A stretch of DNA of 50,377 nucleotides. Source: a virus. A model generated the notes under the pieces. It was given only the letters and a program-made list of their open reading frames with translations, was not told the origin of the DNA and made no database searches. The translations under genes and the position numbers were made by a program. Each line of letters begins with the position of its first letter. Positions within the stretch are counted from its first letter, which is position 1. The stretch covers positions 1 through 50,377 of IMG/VR virus record IMGVR_UViG_3300030020_000030. One strand, 5' to 3'. This document shows positions 1 to 7,060 of this stretch, in pieces.

Positions 1-51
1 CGCACCGAAGGCATCAAGATCGACGGCAAGACGCTGGCGATCGCCGCCTAA
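1..51 (+). CDS. C-terminal end of a truncated gene
   Basis: An open frame runs in from the window edge and ends at TAA 49-51, giving the last 16 residues RTEGIKIDGKTLAIAA. Codons are GC-rich like the neighbouring genes. Nothing can be said about function from so short a tail. About 190 bases without a gene follow, holding the heptamer repeat. Confidence 0.45.
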   Translation, partial: RTEGIKIDGKTLAIAA

Positions 52-129
52 TACAAGAGACGTCGCTGCCTCAAAACGTGGACTTAAGAGCCACCCATTA
101 GGCAACGATCTGAAAGCAGGAAGGTCCCC

Positions 130-206
130 GGCCCTCGGCCCTCGGCCCTCGGCCCTCGGCCCTCGGCCCTCGGCCCTCGGCCCTCGGCCCTCGGCCCTCG
201 GCCCTC
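130..206. repeat. 11 perfect copies of a 7-bp tandem repeat (GGCCCTC)
   Basis: Eleven uninterrupted copies of GGCCCTC (CCGAGGG read on the other strand in a shifted register) lie between the truncated gene ending at 51 and the start of the gene at 241. Because the unit is 7 bp, every frame is open on the minus strand and gives an artificial GRGPRAE peptide; this is not taken as a gene. The rest of 52-240 shows no gene. The role is unknown: slipped-strand expansion, a protein-binding array or a genome-end/packaging signal are all possible. Confidence 0.95.
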
Positions 207-240
207 GATATACAGTGTCCTGAAAAGAAAGGAAAGTACC

Positions 241-558
241 ATGTCAGTAAAATGTCGTCTTGTTTGTGACAAATACATACCATATGAAGTCGACGGCGAA
301 GTCAAATACGTCAGCGTCGGCTTCTCAGCCGTTTACTCCAGCGACCCGACCGACCCGAACTACTCGTTCAGCACCGCAACCCCGAGCGCGCGTCTCGATC
401 TCACCATCTCCAACCCGGCTGCGTTCAATCAATACGAATTCGGCAAGACCTATAATTTCACGTCCGAACTCTACGAGGCGCCGAAGCCTCTGACCGAAGA
501 CGAGAAACTCGAAGCAGTCGACAACGCCAATCCTATTCCAGGGAACGGCGGCAGCTAA
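241..558 (+). CDS. Small phage protein of unknown function (105 aa)
   Basis: The ATG is preceded by a purine-rich site (AAAGGAAAG) 5-10 bases upstream. The 105-residue product is acidic near its C-terminus (TEDEKLEAVDNANP) and has an N-terminal part rich in beta-type residues and Tyr/Ser/Thr. It has no catalytic motif, membrane segment or signal peptide that I can see. It is the first complete gene of the rightward early block. I do not recognise a family. Confidence 0.75.
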   Translation: MSVKCRLVCDKYIPYEVDGEVKYVSVGFSAVYSSDPTDPNYSFSTATPSARLDLTISNPAAFNQYEFGKTYNFTSELYEAPKPLTEDEKLEAVDNANPIPGNGGS

Positions 559-560
559 TT

Positions 561-717
561 CAAACTCCTTTAATACGGGAGTTTGTGGGTAACTCTAGGC
601 TGTGTGGTGGTGCCTGAACTACTACATTAGCGACAGCACCGTTCGACCGTAGTGCGAGTTACATTAGGTCCTGGGAGGCTAATAGTTCAGGCTCTGACCT
701 CCTGGGGCCAACGGTCG
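561..717 (+). other. Gene-free stretch dense in inverted repeats
   Basis: Between the genes at 558 and 746 there is a hairpin CAACTCC-type stem (561-568 with 578-585, 9-base loop, no T tract) followed by several possible pairings: 589-595 with 656-662 (7 bp), 609-613 with 636-640 (5 bp), 612-621 with 683-692 (10 bp), 644-650 with 711-717 (7 bp) and 674-678 with 698-702 (5 bp). Some of these exclude one another, as in a switch or a pseudoknotted RNA. It could equally be a terminator followed by an untranslated leader. No covariation can be tested here. Confidence 0.4.
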
Positions 718-745
718 TTCACACAGAGATAAAGGAAACAGTAAA

Positions 746-856
746 ATGCAAGCACTAAGCCTCGCCACCACCTGGAAATGCGCCGCTTGCGGCAAGACGT
801 CTAGCAACAAAGACGAAATCTGCACCCCTGCCCCGGCATATAAGGGCACCAAATAG
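746..856 (+). CDS. 36-residue putative zinc-ribbon microprotein
   Basis: A short frame starts at ATG 746 after a good ribosome site (AAAGGAAA, about 8 bases upstream) and ends at TAG 854-856. The product contains CAACGK followed ten residues later by another Cys (Cys12, Cys15, Cys26), the spacing of a small zinc knuckle with one ligand unclear. Its stop codon overlaps the GTG start of the next gene by one base, which suggests translational coupling. Function unknown. Confidence 0.6.
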   Translation: MQALSLATTWKCAACGKTSSNKDEICTPAPAYKGTK

Positions 857-1230
857 TGGAAATTAAGTTTAATAATGCGCCTCTGGGAACCCCCCATGAG
901 TGCCGGGTATTTATGCCGAGCGACCCGAAGGGCTTCGATCTCTCGGACCTCCGCAGATTTGGATTGAATATTTATCCACTGGTCAAAACCAGAGTCATCT
1001 ATCCAGATCAGGCCGAAGAGGAAGAGAACAACCTTCCTCAGTTGATCAACTATTACCTTGATACGATGAACTTTAATCCCCACAAGGATTACGTAGTGCT
1101 GATAGGCGATCCGCTTATTACAGCAGCGTCCATCTTTGTGTTGGGACAAAAGGTTGACAGCATCACGGTCCTGCGCTACGATAGCCAGTCGAGGGCATAC
1201 TGGCCCTTTAAGATTAGCCTTAAACAATAA
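856..1230 (+). CDS. Conserved-looking phage protein of unknown function (124 aa)
   Basis: The frame begins with GTG at 856, sharing its G with the stop codon of the preceding microprotein; a weak AAGGG lies upstream. The 124-residue soluble protein has an acidic middle (AEEEEN) and a hydrophobic segment VVLIGDPLITAASIFVLG that reads like the core beta-alpha unit of a small alpha/beta fold and not like a membrane helix. No catalytic motif is evident. It lies in a tight early operon. An internal start is possible but no better ribosome site is seen. Confidence 0.75.
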   Translation: MEIKFNNAPLGTPHECRVFMPSDPKGFDLSDLRRFGLNIYPLVKTRVIYPDQAEEEENNLPQLINYYLDTMNFNPHKDYVVLIGDPLITAASIFVLGQKVDSITVLRYDSQSRAYWPFKISLKQ

Positions 1231-1241
1231 AGGATACCAAC

Positions 1242-1922
1242 ATGGCCAAAGCACCTGTAAAGACCAAGCCCGCTGCGTTCGTCTCGGCCCCGTCCGTGGC
1301 ATCTCCACCAGCCCCGGTATCTCAGCCCCCCGAGACACGGCGAGCCAGTCGGGACGCCATGGTGGACGCCGCCGAGGCTGTCCCAGTGGTCCCAGTGCCG
1401 CCCCTCCTCAAGCTAGACGATATCCACAAGATGGGGCTACCCGTCGAGAAGGCCCTGATTAAGCTTAACATCGCTGTCCGTGAAGCGATGGGCGAGATTA
1501 AGGGCCATGGTGATCGTGCTGCCCATCTGGCTCAAATCTACTCCAAACTGCGCACTGCACAGGAGATTTTGACGCTTCAGATCAAGGACTTTGAGGCCGT
1601 TATCTCTGTGGTCCAGGGCGTGTTGATCCCAGAGTCTTTCGAGCGTGAGCAGTTGCAGACACTGACCACCATGAACGGCGACCGTTTGACCGTTGTCATG
1701 AAGCTGTATGCTTCGGTTAACGGAGAGAATAAGGACAAAGCTTACAAGTGGCTGCGCGACAATGGCCATGGCGCTATGATCCAGGAAACCATCAACGCAA
1801 GTTCGCTTAGCGCGTTTGCGAAGGCTGAGTTGGCCGAGGGCCGTGAACTGCCCGACGAGATCTTCTCGATCTTCACCAAACCCAGCACCACCCTGACCCG
1901 CAAAAAGGTGAAGGCGAAATAA
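1242..1922 (+). CDS. Phage early protein with Pro-rich N-terminus and helical body (226 aa)
   Basis: The ATG follows AAAGGATACC. Residues 1 to about 55 are low-complexity, rich in Ala, Pro and Val. The remainder is predicted helical (KALIKLNIAVREAMGEIKGHG and following). The C-terminal part contains WLRDNGHGAMIQETINASSL and AFAKAELAEGRELPDE, a pattern I associate with a widespread phage protein family of unknown role found near replication and recombination genes; this is recollection of a pattern, not a search. A structural or DNA-metabolism accessory role is possible. Confidence 0.75.
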   Translation: MAKAPVKTKPAAFVSAPSVASPPAPVSQPPETRRASRDAMVDAAEAVPVVPVPPLLKLDDIHKMGLPVEKALIKLNIAVREAMGEIKGHGDRAAHLAQIYSKLRTAQEILTLQIKDFEAVISVVQGVLIPESFEREQLQTLTTMNGDRLTVVMKLYASVNGENKDKAYKWLRDNGHGAMIQETINASSLSAFAKAELAEGRELPDEIFSIFTKPSTTLTRKKVKAK

Positions 1923-1923
1923 G

Positions 1924-2172
1924 ATGTCGGAACCTGTTATCCTAAAGCCGCACACTTGCAGCACCTGCTCCCTTAAGGAACGTGATCCTAATGGGGGTAT
2001 CATATGCCGCAGTGGTCCTCCCTCCAGCACGGCGATCGTTGTGCCGGGTCCACAGGGTCAACCCATGATCATTGGTCAGACTACCAGCTTCCCTCAGCCC
2101 AAGGGTGAGGACTGGTGCTGGGACCACCCCGATCTTATTCGGCCCCGCAAGTCAGCAATCATTCAAAATTAG
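1924..2172 (+). CDS. Small Cys-containing phage protein (82 aa)
   Basis: The ATG lies one base after the preceding stop codon. The product has CSTCSLKE (Cys12 and Cys15), a third Cys in IICRSG (28) and a Trp-Cys-Trp near residues 63-65, a possible four-Cys metal site in an otherwise extended protein with VVPGPQGQPM. This arrangement resembles short phage proteins in which a CxxC pair is followed by a Pro/Gly-rich stretch and a final WCxxH-like group. Function not known. Confidence 0.7.
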   Translation: MSEPVILKPHTCSTCSLKERDPNGGIICRSGPPSSTAIVVPGPQGQPMIIGQTTSFPQPKGEDWCWDHPDLIRPRKSAIIQN

Positions 2173-2182
2173 GGACAAGTCG

Positions 2183-2413
2183 ATGTTGAAACAGTATATC
2201 CTTGTAATGCGGGACGTTGGCTATCACTTGATTGGTCCCTTTGACAAAGATGAAGATGCGCAGCTTTGGGCTATGCTGCAATGGGACCAAGCAAAAGGCG
2301 ATCCGCGTTGGCAGATCCTGGGTATGACAACCCAACCCGCTAAGGATCTGCCTTCGGTCTATGCTCCGCTTCAGGCACAATTGCTTAAGCAGCAGGGTCA
2401 GGACATCATCTAG
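2183..2413 (+). CDS. Small phage protein of unknown function (76 aa)
   Basis: I chose ATG 2183, which has AGGGACA at the right distance and begins after the preceding gene's stop, over an upstream in-frame ATG at 2072 that would overlap the preceding gene by 100 bases. The product starts MLKQYILVMRDVGYHLIGPF and looks like a small alpha/beta protein: a strand pair followed by helices (DAQLWAMLQWDQ). It is the last gene before the promoter at 2427. Function unknown. Confidence 0.7.
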   Translation: MLKQYILVMRDVGYHLIGPFDKDEDAQLWAMLQWDQAKGDPRWQILGMTTQPAKDLPSVYAPLQAQLLKQQGQDII

Positions 2414-2415
2414 CA

Positions 2416-2458
2416 ATCTGCAGGGCTTGACACCCTGCAGATGCTATGGTACTATAAT
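2416..2458 (+). promoter_or_regulatory. Promoter with the -35 box in the loop of a perfect inverted repeat
   Basis: TTGACA (2427-2432) and TACTAT (2450-2455) are 17 bases apart; a second possible -10, TATAAT, is at 2453-2458. The -35 box lies in the 7-base loop between ATCTGCAGGG (2416-2425) and CCCTGCAGAT (2433-2442), a perfect 10-bp inverted repeat. This would serve the 296-residue gene starting at 2487. The repeat could be an operator or a stem-loop ending the upstream transcript. The same architecture recurs at 45270, 45615 and 46005. Confidence 0.75.
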
Positions 2459-2486
2459 CGAGCCACTTTCACATATAGGAGCTACA

Positions 2487-3377
2487 ATGGCACAGAAACC
2501 GACCACCGCTGCACCCGCACGTAAGGCCCCCACTCAGGCCGTCACCGTCAAGGAAACCAAAACCACCGCAGTCGCCGCCCCAATCCCGAGCTTCATGCAG
2601 GGCATGCGGGGCCAAGGGACCGAGAACCTCGGTCAGGGCGACATCGAAACCCCCCGCCTCAAACTCCTGCAAGCGGTTTCCCCCGAGTGCGAAGAGTTCG
2701 ACGAGGCCAAGCAAGGCGAGTATTGGCACAGCGTTGCCGAAGTCTCGCTCGGCAAGGAACTTCGCATCGTCCCGCTTTACATCGACATGCGCGCCATCTT
2801 GTGGCGTCCGCGTCATCAAGGCGGCGGCATCCTTGCCCGTGCTGATGATGGCGTGAACTGGACACCGCCGAACGCTGAATTCGAAGTGCAGCCCTACAAG
2901 GACAACAAGAAACTCGTCAAGTGGCGCACCAAGCCCACTGTCGCGGCTTCTGGTCTTCTCGAATGGGGCAGCACCGATCCCGAAGACCCGAACAGCCAGC
3001 CTGCCGCAACCCGCATGTATAACATGGCGGTGGCTCTGCCGGATCATCCCGAACTGGGCATCGGCGTCGTCACGCTGCAGCGCTCTGGCATCCGGGTTGC
3101 CCGCAAGTTCTTGGGCAAGCTGAAGCTGATGTCGGTGCCGTCTTTCGGCTGCTACTTCACCATGGGCAACGTTCGCGACCAAAACCCATCGGGTGATACC
3201 TTCTACAACTACTCCTTCACCGCTGCAGGCTTCGTGCAGGACGAGGAAGAGTTCATGCAATACAAGGGACTGTATGAGAGCTTCAAGCTGATGGGCCTTA
3301 ACATCAAGGACCTTGAGAGCGCTCAGGAAGAAGGCGTCATCGACGGCACCGTCGATGCTGGCGGGGCCAAGTACTAA
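2487..3377 (+). CDS. Conserved phage early protein, possible ssDNA-binding/recombination accessory (296 aa)
   Basis: ATG 2487 follows AGGAGCTACA; an upstream in-frame ATG at 2361 lies inside the preceding gene and upstream of the promoter, so it is not used. Residues 1-45 are a disordered Ala/Pro/Thr/Lys-rich tail. A globular part begins near ETPRLKLLQAVSPE and contains VPLYIDMRAILWRPR, MAVALPDHPELGIGVVTLQRSG and a conserved-looking PSFGCYFTMGN. This layout is familiar from a common phage protein family encoded beside polymerase genes and often guessed to bind single-stranded DNA. I have no direct motif for that, so the role is inference. It has its own promoter, suggesting high expression. 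Confidence 0.75.
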   Translation: MAQKPTTAAPARKAPTQAVTVKETKTTAVAAPIPSFMQGMRGQGTENLGQGDIETPRLKLLQAVSPECEEFDEAKQGEYWHSVAEVSLGKELRIVPLYIDMRAILWRPRHQGGGILARADDGVNWTPPNAEFEVQPYKDNKKLVKWRTKPTVAASGLLEWGSTDPEDPNSQPAATRMYNMAVALPDHPELGIGVVTLQRSGIRVARKFLGKLKLMSVPSFGCYFTMGNVRDQNPSGDTFYNYSFTAAGFVQDEEEFMQYKGLYESFKLMGLNIKDLESAQEEGVIDGTVDAGGAKY

Positions 3378-3405
3378 CTGACTGCGCAGCACTGAGCGAG
3401 AGCGC

Positions 3406-3494
3406 GCGCTAGATGTCTCAGGGGTGTTTTATCTAGCGCCAGTGCAGCAGACTGGCAACCCGCCAGGGCCGAAGAGCGTAGAGTCTCTTCGGCC
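3406..3494 (+). other. Two stem-loops in the 150-bp leader before the next gene
   Basis: GCGCTAGAT (3406-3414) pairs with ATCTAGCGC (3431-3439) across a 16-base loop, with weaker outer pairing of GCACTG with CAGTGC. A second perfect hairpin pairs GGCCGAAGAG (3467-3476) with CTCTTCGGCC (3485-3494). Neither has a T tract, but together they fill the gap between the abundant early gene ending at 3377 and the gene at 3527, so they may terminate transcription, protect the mRNA or form a small RNA. Confidence 0.55.
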
Positions 3495-3526
3495 AAAGGG
3501 ACCACCCCACATAAAGGAGATATACT

Positions 3527-3943
3527 ATGACTACCCTATCCCTCAGCCGTGGTAACTCGTTTCAAAACATCCGTCTCGACCCACAGGCCGATGGCACCGT
3601 TAAGATGGTCGGGTGCCACCCCTGGTCGAAAACGAGCGAGATCATCATTGCCCATCTCACGGCGATCGAAGCACATGCTCTCGCCACCAGTCTCCGCAAA
3701 TCGATATCAAAGCGTATCAAGCGTGATGAAGTGTATTCGCCCACTGGCCGGATGCAATCCACTGGTCCAGAATTTCAACATATTCGTCCACTGGGCATAT
3801 CAATACTACCCAGTGGACGGCTTGTTGATACCGATTACGCACACGCTGAAGCAAGGATTAGGGCATCAATCGCTCAATCTGAGCCTCAGCACGACGCCCG
3901 CATCATCCAACATAAATGTCCGGAGCAAGATTATGGCCCTTAA
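3527..3943 (+). CDS. Phage protein of unknown function (138 aa)
   Basis: A strong ribosome site AAAGGAGATATACT precedes ATG 3527. The basic N-terminal half (residues 1-70) has a plausible fold, with IRLDPQADGTVKMVGCHPW and EIIIAHLTAIEAHALATSLRK as strand and helix. The C-terminal half is less regular. An overlapping frame at 3549-4175 covers the same bases but has no ribosome site and a basic, shadow-like composition over its first half. The gene overlaps the start of the next one by 11 bases. Confidence 0.7.
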   Translation: MTTLSLSRGNSFQNIRLDPQADGTVKMVGCHPWSKTSEIIIAHLTAIEAHALATSLRKSISKRIKRDEVYSPTGRMQSTGPEFQHIRPLGISILPSGRLVDTDYAHAEARIRASIAQSEPQHDARIIQHKCPEQDYGP

Positions 3944-4175
3944 TGCCGACGAGGAAGCCTGGGTAGATGGACTACTCGATGCTTTTGCTGCTAACCGTAA
4001 TAAAGCCTCAGAATGGGAGCGCGGATTTCTGGATGATCAGGCAGAGCGCTTCGAAGAGCATGCTGCAGAAACCCGGTTCTCACCCAAGCAATGGTCTATC
4101 CTGGACAGGGTGGCCTACAAGCTTGGTTACGTGAAGCGTCAATTCGATGAGGATAGGGGCTTTCCCGATGAATGA
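3933..4175 (+). CDS. Small acidic helical phage protein (80 aa)
   Basis: ATG 3933 is preceded by CGGAGCAAG. It starts MALNADEEAWVDGLLDAFAA and ends YVKRQFDEDRGFPDE; the segment FSPKQWSILDRVAYKLGY recalls the C-terminal part of small phage proteins of the type 'FTPKQxxIxxxI', whose role is unknown. The frame is also open upstream to 3549, but the ribosome site and amino acid composition support the later start. It overlaps thyX by 8 bases. Confidence 0.75.
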   Translation: MALNADEEAWVDGLLDAFAANRNKASEWERGFLDDQAERFEEHAAETRFSPKQWSILDRVAYKLGYVKRQFDEDRGFPDE

Positions 4176-4896
4176 TCGTTTCACTCTCTCGGTCCTTGAT
4201 CATGGATCGGTGCGCTTGGCCAATCTGGCAGGCCCGGTGCGCCGTCCTAACCGCGACTTTGATGCAGATGATATCGATCCTGCATTAGCAGCCCGCATGT
4301 CATTTGATGGTGGACTGGAGCCGAGGGCAAGAGAACTGGACCTTAAGCTTTGTGATTATCTCATGAAGAACCGGCACACTACGCCATTCGAGATGATTGA
4401 ATGCTGGATCGAGATGGAGATGCCGATTTTTGTGGCCCGTCAGTTTGTGCGCCACCGCACCGCTGCCATTAACGAAGTGTCGGCACGCTACGTGACCCTG
4501 CCCGAGAAATGGTATATACCCGACATTCGCATAATCGGTGCCAAGCCGAAGAGTGTAAAGCAGGGCAGGGTTATTGGTTCAGAGCCTACACTTGAGCAGA
4601 AGCTGTTTGCATGTAATCTCAACAGTCACTGCCAGAATGGTTATGACCAGTACAAGATGGCGATCGCTGATGAAATTCCCAATGAACTGGCACGCTGTTT
4701 CCTCAGTCTAAATCACTATACTCATTGGCTATGGAAGCAAGATCTCCACAATATCATGGGTTTCTTGTCTCTGCGCGTCCACGGTCACGCACAGTACGAA
4801 GCGCGAGAGTATGGTGAGGCGGTGCTGCAGCTGCTAACATCATCGCTGCCTGAGAGCATGGAGTTATTTAACAGATACCGCCGCATGTCGGGCTAA
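4168..4896 (+). CDS. thyX: Flavin-dependent thymidylate synthase ThyX
   Basis: Makes dTMP from dUMP with FAD, NADPH and methylene-tetrahydrofolate, supplying thymidylate for phage DNA. The signature RHRX7S is present as RHRTAAINEVS (residues 95-105 from ATG 4168), followed by ARY. The C-terminal FLSLR...AQYEARE region corresponds to the second substrate-binding segment of the family. Length (242 aa) is normal for ThyX. ATG 4168 is chosen because it follows GGATAGGGGC and overlaps the previous stop by 8 bases; an ATG at 4147 adds seven residues. It sits directly before the polymerase gene, fitting a nucleotide-supply role in the same operon. Confidence 0.95.
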   Translation: MNDRFTLSVLDHGSVRLANLAGPVRRPNRDFDADDIDPALAARMSFDGGLEPRARELDLKLCDYLMKNRHTTPFEMIECWIEMEMPIFVARQFVRHRTAAINEVSARYVTLPEKWYIPDIRIIGAKPKSVKQGRVIGSEPTLEQKLFACNLNSHCQNGYDQYKMAIADEIPNELARCFLSLNHYTHWLWKQDLHNIMGFLSLRVHGHAQYEAREYGEAVLQLLTSSLPESMELFNRYRRMSG

Positions 4897-4944
4897 GATG
4901 ATACCTGCTAGTATAATAGAAATAGATCAGTTTTTGAGGGATAC

Positions 4945-6834
4945 ATGGGATATAGCACCCCGATACTCATTCGATCAATGGATGAGGCGCAAATCATTCT
5001 TCGACGCCTTGAGGAAACGGACTCCGTGGTTTATGACTGTGAAACCACAGGGCTTTCGTGGAAGACTGATAGGATCGTCGGCCATGTTTTCACCTTTGGA
5101 GAACGGCCAGACGATAGTTATTACGTACCAGTCAGGCATGGACTTGATTACTTATCTGGCAATATTATCCAGCATCCAGATAAGGCGGGCCATCCATTTG
5201 AGTTGGCTATGGCGGAAATATCTAGAAGGCGGCGAAATCTGCATTGGGTGGGTCACCATTTTCAATTCGACCTTATGTTTATGTGGTCCCACGGAATTGA
5301 AGTTTCCGGAACCATGGAAGATACCGAAGTAAACGATGCACTACTTGATGAATTTGCGGCATCCCACAGCTTAGATAGCGCATGTAAACGTGCAAACACA
5401 GTGGCAAAGCAGGGGAGCGAACTCTATAAACACTTAGCTGGTAAGTTTGGCGGACCCCCCGAACGCCGTGCTCAAATAGGCAATTTCTGGAAGCTGGACG
5501 GGCATGATCTCATTGGCTTCGATTACGCCGCAGGCGATGGTGTGTCAACCTGGAACTTGTGGGAAAAGCAGATCGAGGCGCTGGCGCGACCGTTTAATGC
5601 TGAAGGTGATAGCCTAGAATTTATGCGCGGCTTGGAGAGCCGGGTTACCCGCACAGTATACCGCATGACCAGGCGTGGTATCAAGATTGATGTGGGCCGT
5701 CTTGATGAGATTTTACATATCCTGGAAACCAGGATCATCGAGGCGCGCAAAGTACTACCAGATGGGTTTAACATTAACTCATCAAAAGAAATCCGTGGCC
5801 TAATGGAGAAGGCTGGGCGCACCGACTGGCCAATGACCGCACCAAGCAAAACCTTTCCACAGGGCCAGCCACAGTTTAATGAGGCATATTTGTCTTCGGT
5901 CCCCGAAGGCGCACCAATCCTTGCACTACGCAAATGGGAGAACATGCGTAATACTTTCGCGCTGCCCATGAAGGAAACTCACTTGTGGAATGGTCGGGTC
6001 CACGCCACGTTTACCCAAATGGCAAATGATGACTATGGCACAGTCACTGGCCGCTTCTCGTCTTCTCAGCCCAATCTACAGCAGGTACCGAAGAGAGACA
6101 AGGAAAAGGCCAAACTGATCCGCAGTATGTTTATCCCCGATGACGGCCTGGACTGGTGGGACGCCGACTTGAGCCAGTGCGAGCCTAGGCTACTCGCACA
6201 CTACTCAGAGAGCCGCGTCCTTGTCTCCGGATACCTGTCCAGCCCGCCCGTGGATGCTCATACCGCCGTCGCTACAGCAGCCTCCATCGACCGCGAGAGC
6301 GGCAAGAGGCTTAACCAGACGCTCATTACTGGTGGTGGTAAGGGCAAAATTGTCGCCATGCTGGGAGAGCGGGGTGTAGAAATCTACAACAAGTATTTCG
6401 AGGCCATGCCCGAAGTAAAGGCCCTACAGAGGAATGCAGGGAACCGTATGAAAGCGCGGGGGTATGTGATTAGTCTTCTCGGCCGTTTGGCCAGACTTGA
6501 ACATAGTGACAAGTCCTATTTGGCCATCAATCGTCTGCTTCAGTGTGGGAATGCTGACATCGTTAAGTATGCTATGGTTGAGATCGACGACTACTTCGAG
6601 AGCCGGGGCGACGAGTGTGCAATGCTTAACACTGTGCATGACGCACTCGGGTTTCAGGCGGACCGGACCAACAACGATCATATTGAACAGATGAATGAAG
6701 CTTTGCGATTGATGACTGATTTCGGCCCTGACCGAGGGGTTTACCTAAAGGTTCCAATGGTAGCAGATTTCGGTATCGGTCGCAACTGGGCTGATGCCAC
6801 TTTCCCGCAAGAGAAGATGTTGTTTGGAGAATAA
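4945..6834 (+). CDS. dpoZ: Family A DNA polymerase with 3'-5' exonuclease, likely DpoZ
   Basis: Replicative PolA-type polymerase, 629 aa. ATG 4945 follows GAGGG. Exonuclease domain: DCE (Asp31, Glu33), VGHHFQFD (Asp109) and YAAGD (Asp198), all proofreading acids present. Polymerase: TGRFSSSQPNLQQVP (about 368-382), motif A DADLSQCEPR (catalytic Asp408), motif B RESGKRLNQTLITGGGKG (Arg450, Lys454), motif C VHDA (Asp566). Unusual: by alignment by eye with E. coli Pol I, Phe762 is Gln458 and Tyr766 is Thr462, Tyr706 is Leu409 and Glu883 is Ala567. A genome with purZ, mazZ and datZ and a PolA-type enzyme points to DpoZ, the polymerase that prefers 2-aminoadenine; that preference is inferred from context. 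No 5'-3' exonuclease domain is present. Confidence 0.85.
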   Translation: MGYSTPILIRSMDEAQIILRRLEETDSVVYDCETTGLSWKTDRIVGHVFTFGERPDDSYYVPVRHGLDYLSGNIIQHPDKAGHPFELAMAEISRRRRNLHWVGHHFQFDLMFMWSHGIEVSGTMEDTEVNDALLDEFAASHSLDSACKRANTVAKQGSELYKHLAGKFGGPPERRAQIGNFWKLDGHDLIGFDYAAGDGVSTWNLWEKQIEALARPFNAEGDSLEFMRGLESRVTRTVYRMTRRGIKIDVGRLDEILHILETRIIEARKVLPDGFNINSSKEIRGLMEKAGRTDWPMTAPSKTFPQGQPQFNEAYLSSVPEGAPILALRKWENMRNTFALPMKETHLWNGRVHATFTQMANDDYGTVTGRFSSSQPNLQQVPKRDKEKAKLIRSMFIPDDGLDWWDADLSQCEPRLLAHYSESRVLVSGYLSSPPVDAHTAVATAASIDRESGKRLNQTLITGGGKGKIVAMLGERGVEIYNKYFEAMPEVKALQRNAGNRMKARGYVISLLGRLARLEHSDKSYLAINRLLQCGNADIVKYAMVEIDDYFESRGDECAMLNTVHDALGFQADRTNNDHIEQMNEALRLMTDFGPDRGVYLKVPMVADFGIGRNWADATFPQEKMLFGE

Positions 6835-6835
6835 A

Positions 6836-7060
6836 ATGTCAAGTGCATCTCACGCTGTTTGTGACCGCATTCAGCTTAAATTCGGTGACCTTGATCCTGA
6901 AGCGCCAGCTAAGTATTTGCGTGATAACGGATATATAATCGTTAATTGTATTATATATCCTGGAAGTCTGGATAAGAAACCAACGCAGGATGAGATGGAC
7001 TGCATTAAATTCCTGGCTTATGAGTGGGATTATAGATATAATGGAACCATCCACACATGA
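6836..7060 (+). CDS. Small phage protein of unknown function (74 aa)
   Basis: ATG 6836 follows the polymerase stop by one base with GGAGAATAA as ribosome site inside the polymerase end. The product contains PEAPAKYLRDNGYIIVNCIIYPG and an acidic aromatic end (FLAYEWDYRY). The next gene starts within its stop (ATGA overlap). It is AT-richer than its neighbours. No motif recognised. Confidence 0.7.
   Translation: MSSASHAVCDRIQLKFGDLDPEAPAKYLRDNGYIIVNCIIYPGSLDKKPTQDEMDCIKFLAYEWDYRYNGTIHT

Noticed and set aside
130-206. CRISPR-like array
   Set aside because: The 7-bp units are directly joined without spacers; it is a simple tandem repeat.
84-305. Minus-strand frames with GRGPRAE repeats
   Set aside because: They are produced by the 7-bp tandem repeat, which keeps every frame open; no ribosome site, and they overlap the gene at 241.
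4898-5332. 144-residue plus-strand frame before and inside the polymerase gene
   Set aside because: It overlaps the exonuclease domain of the polymerase, and its composition looks like a shadow frame.
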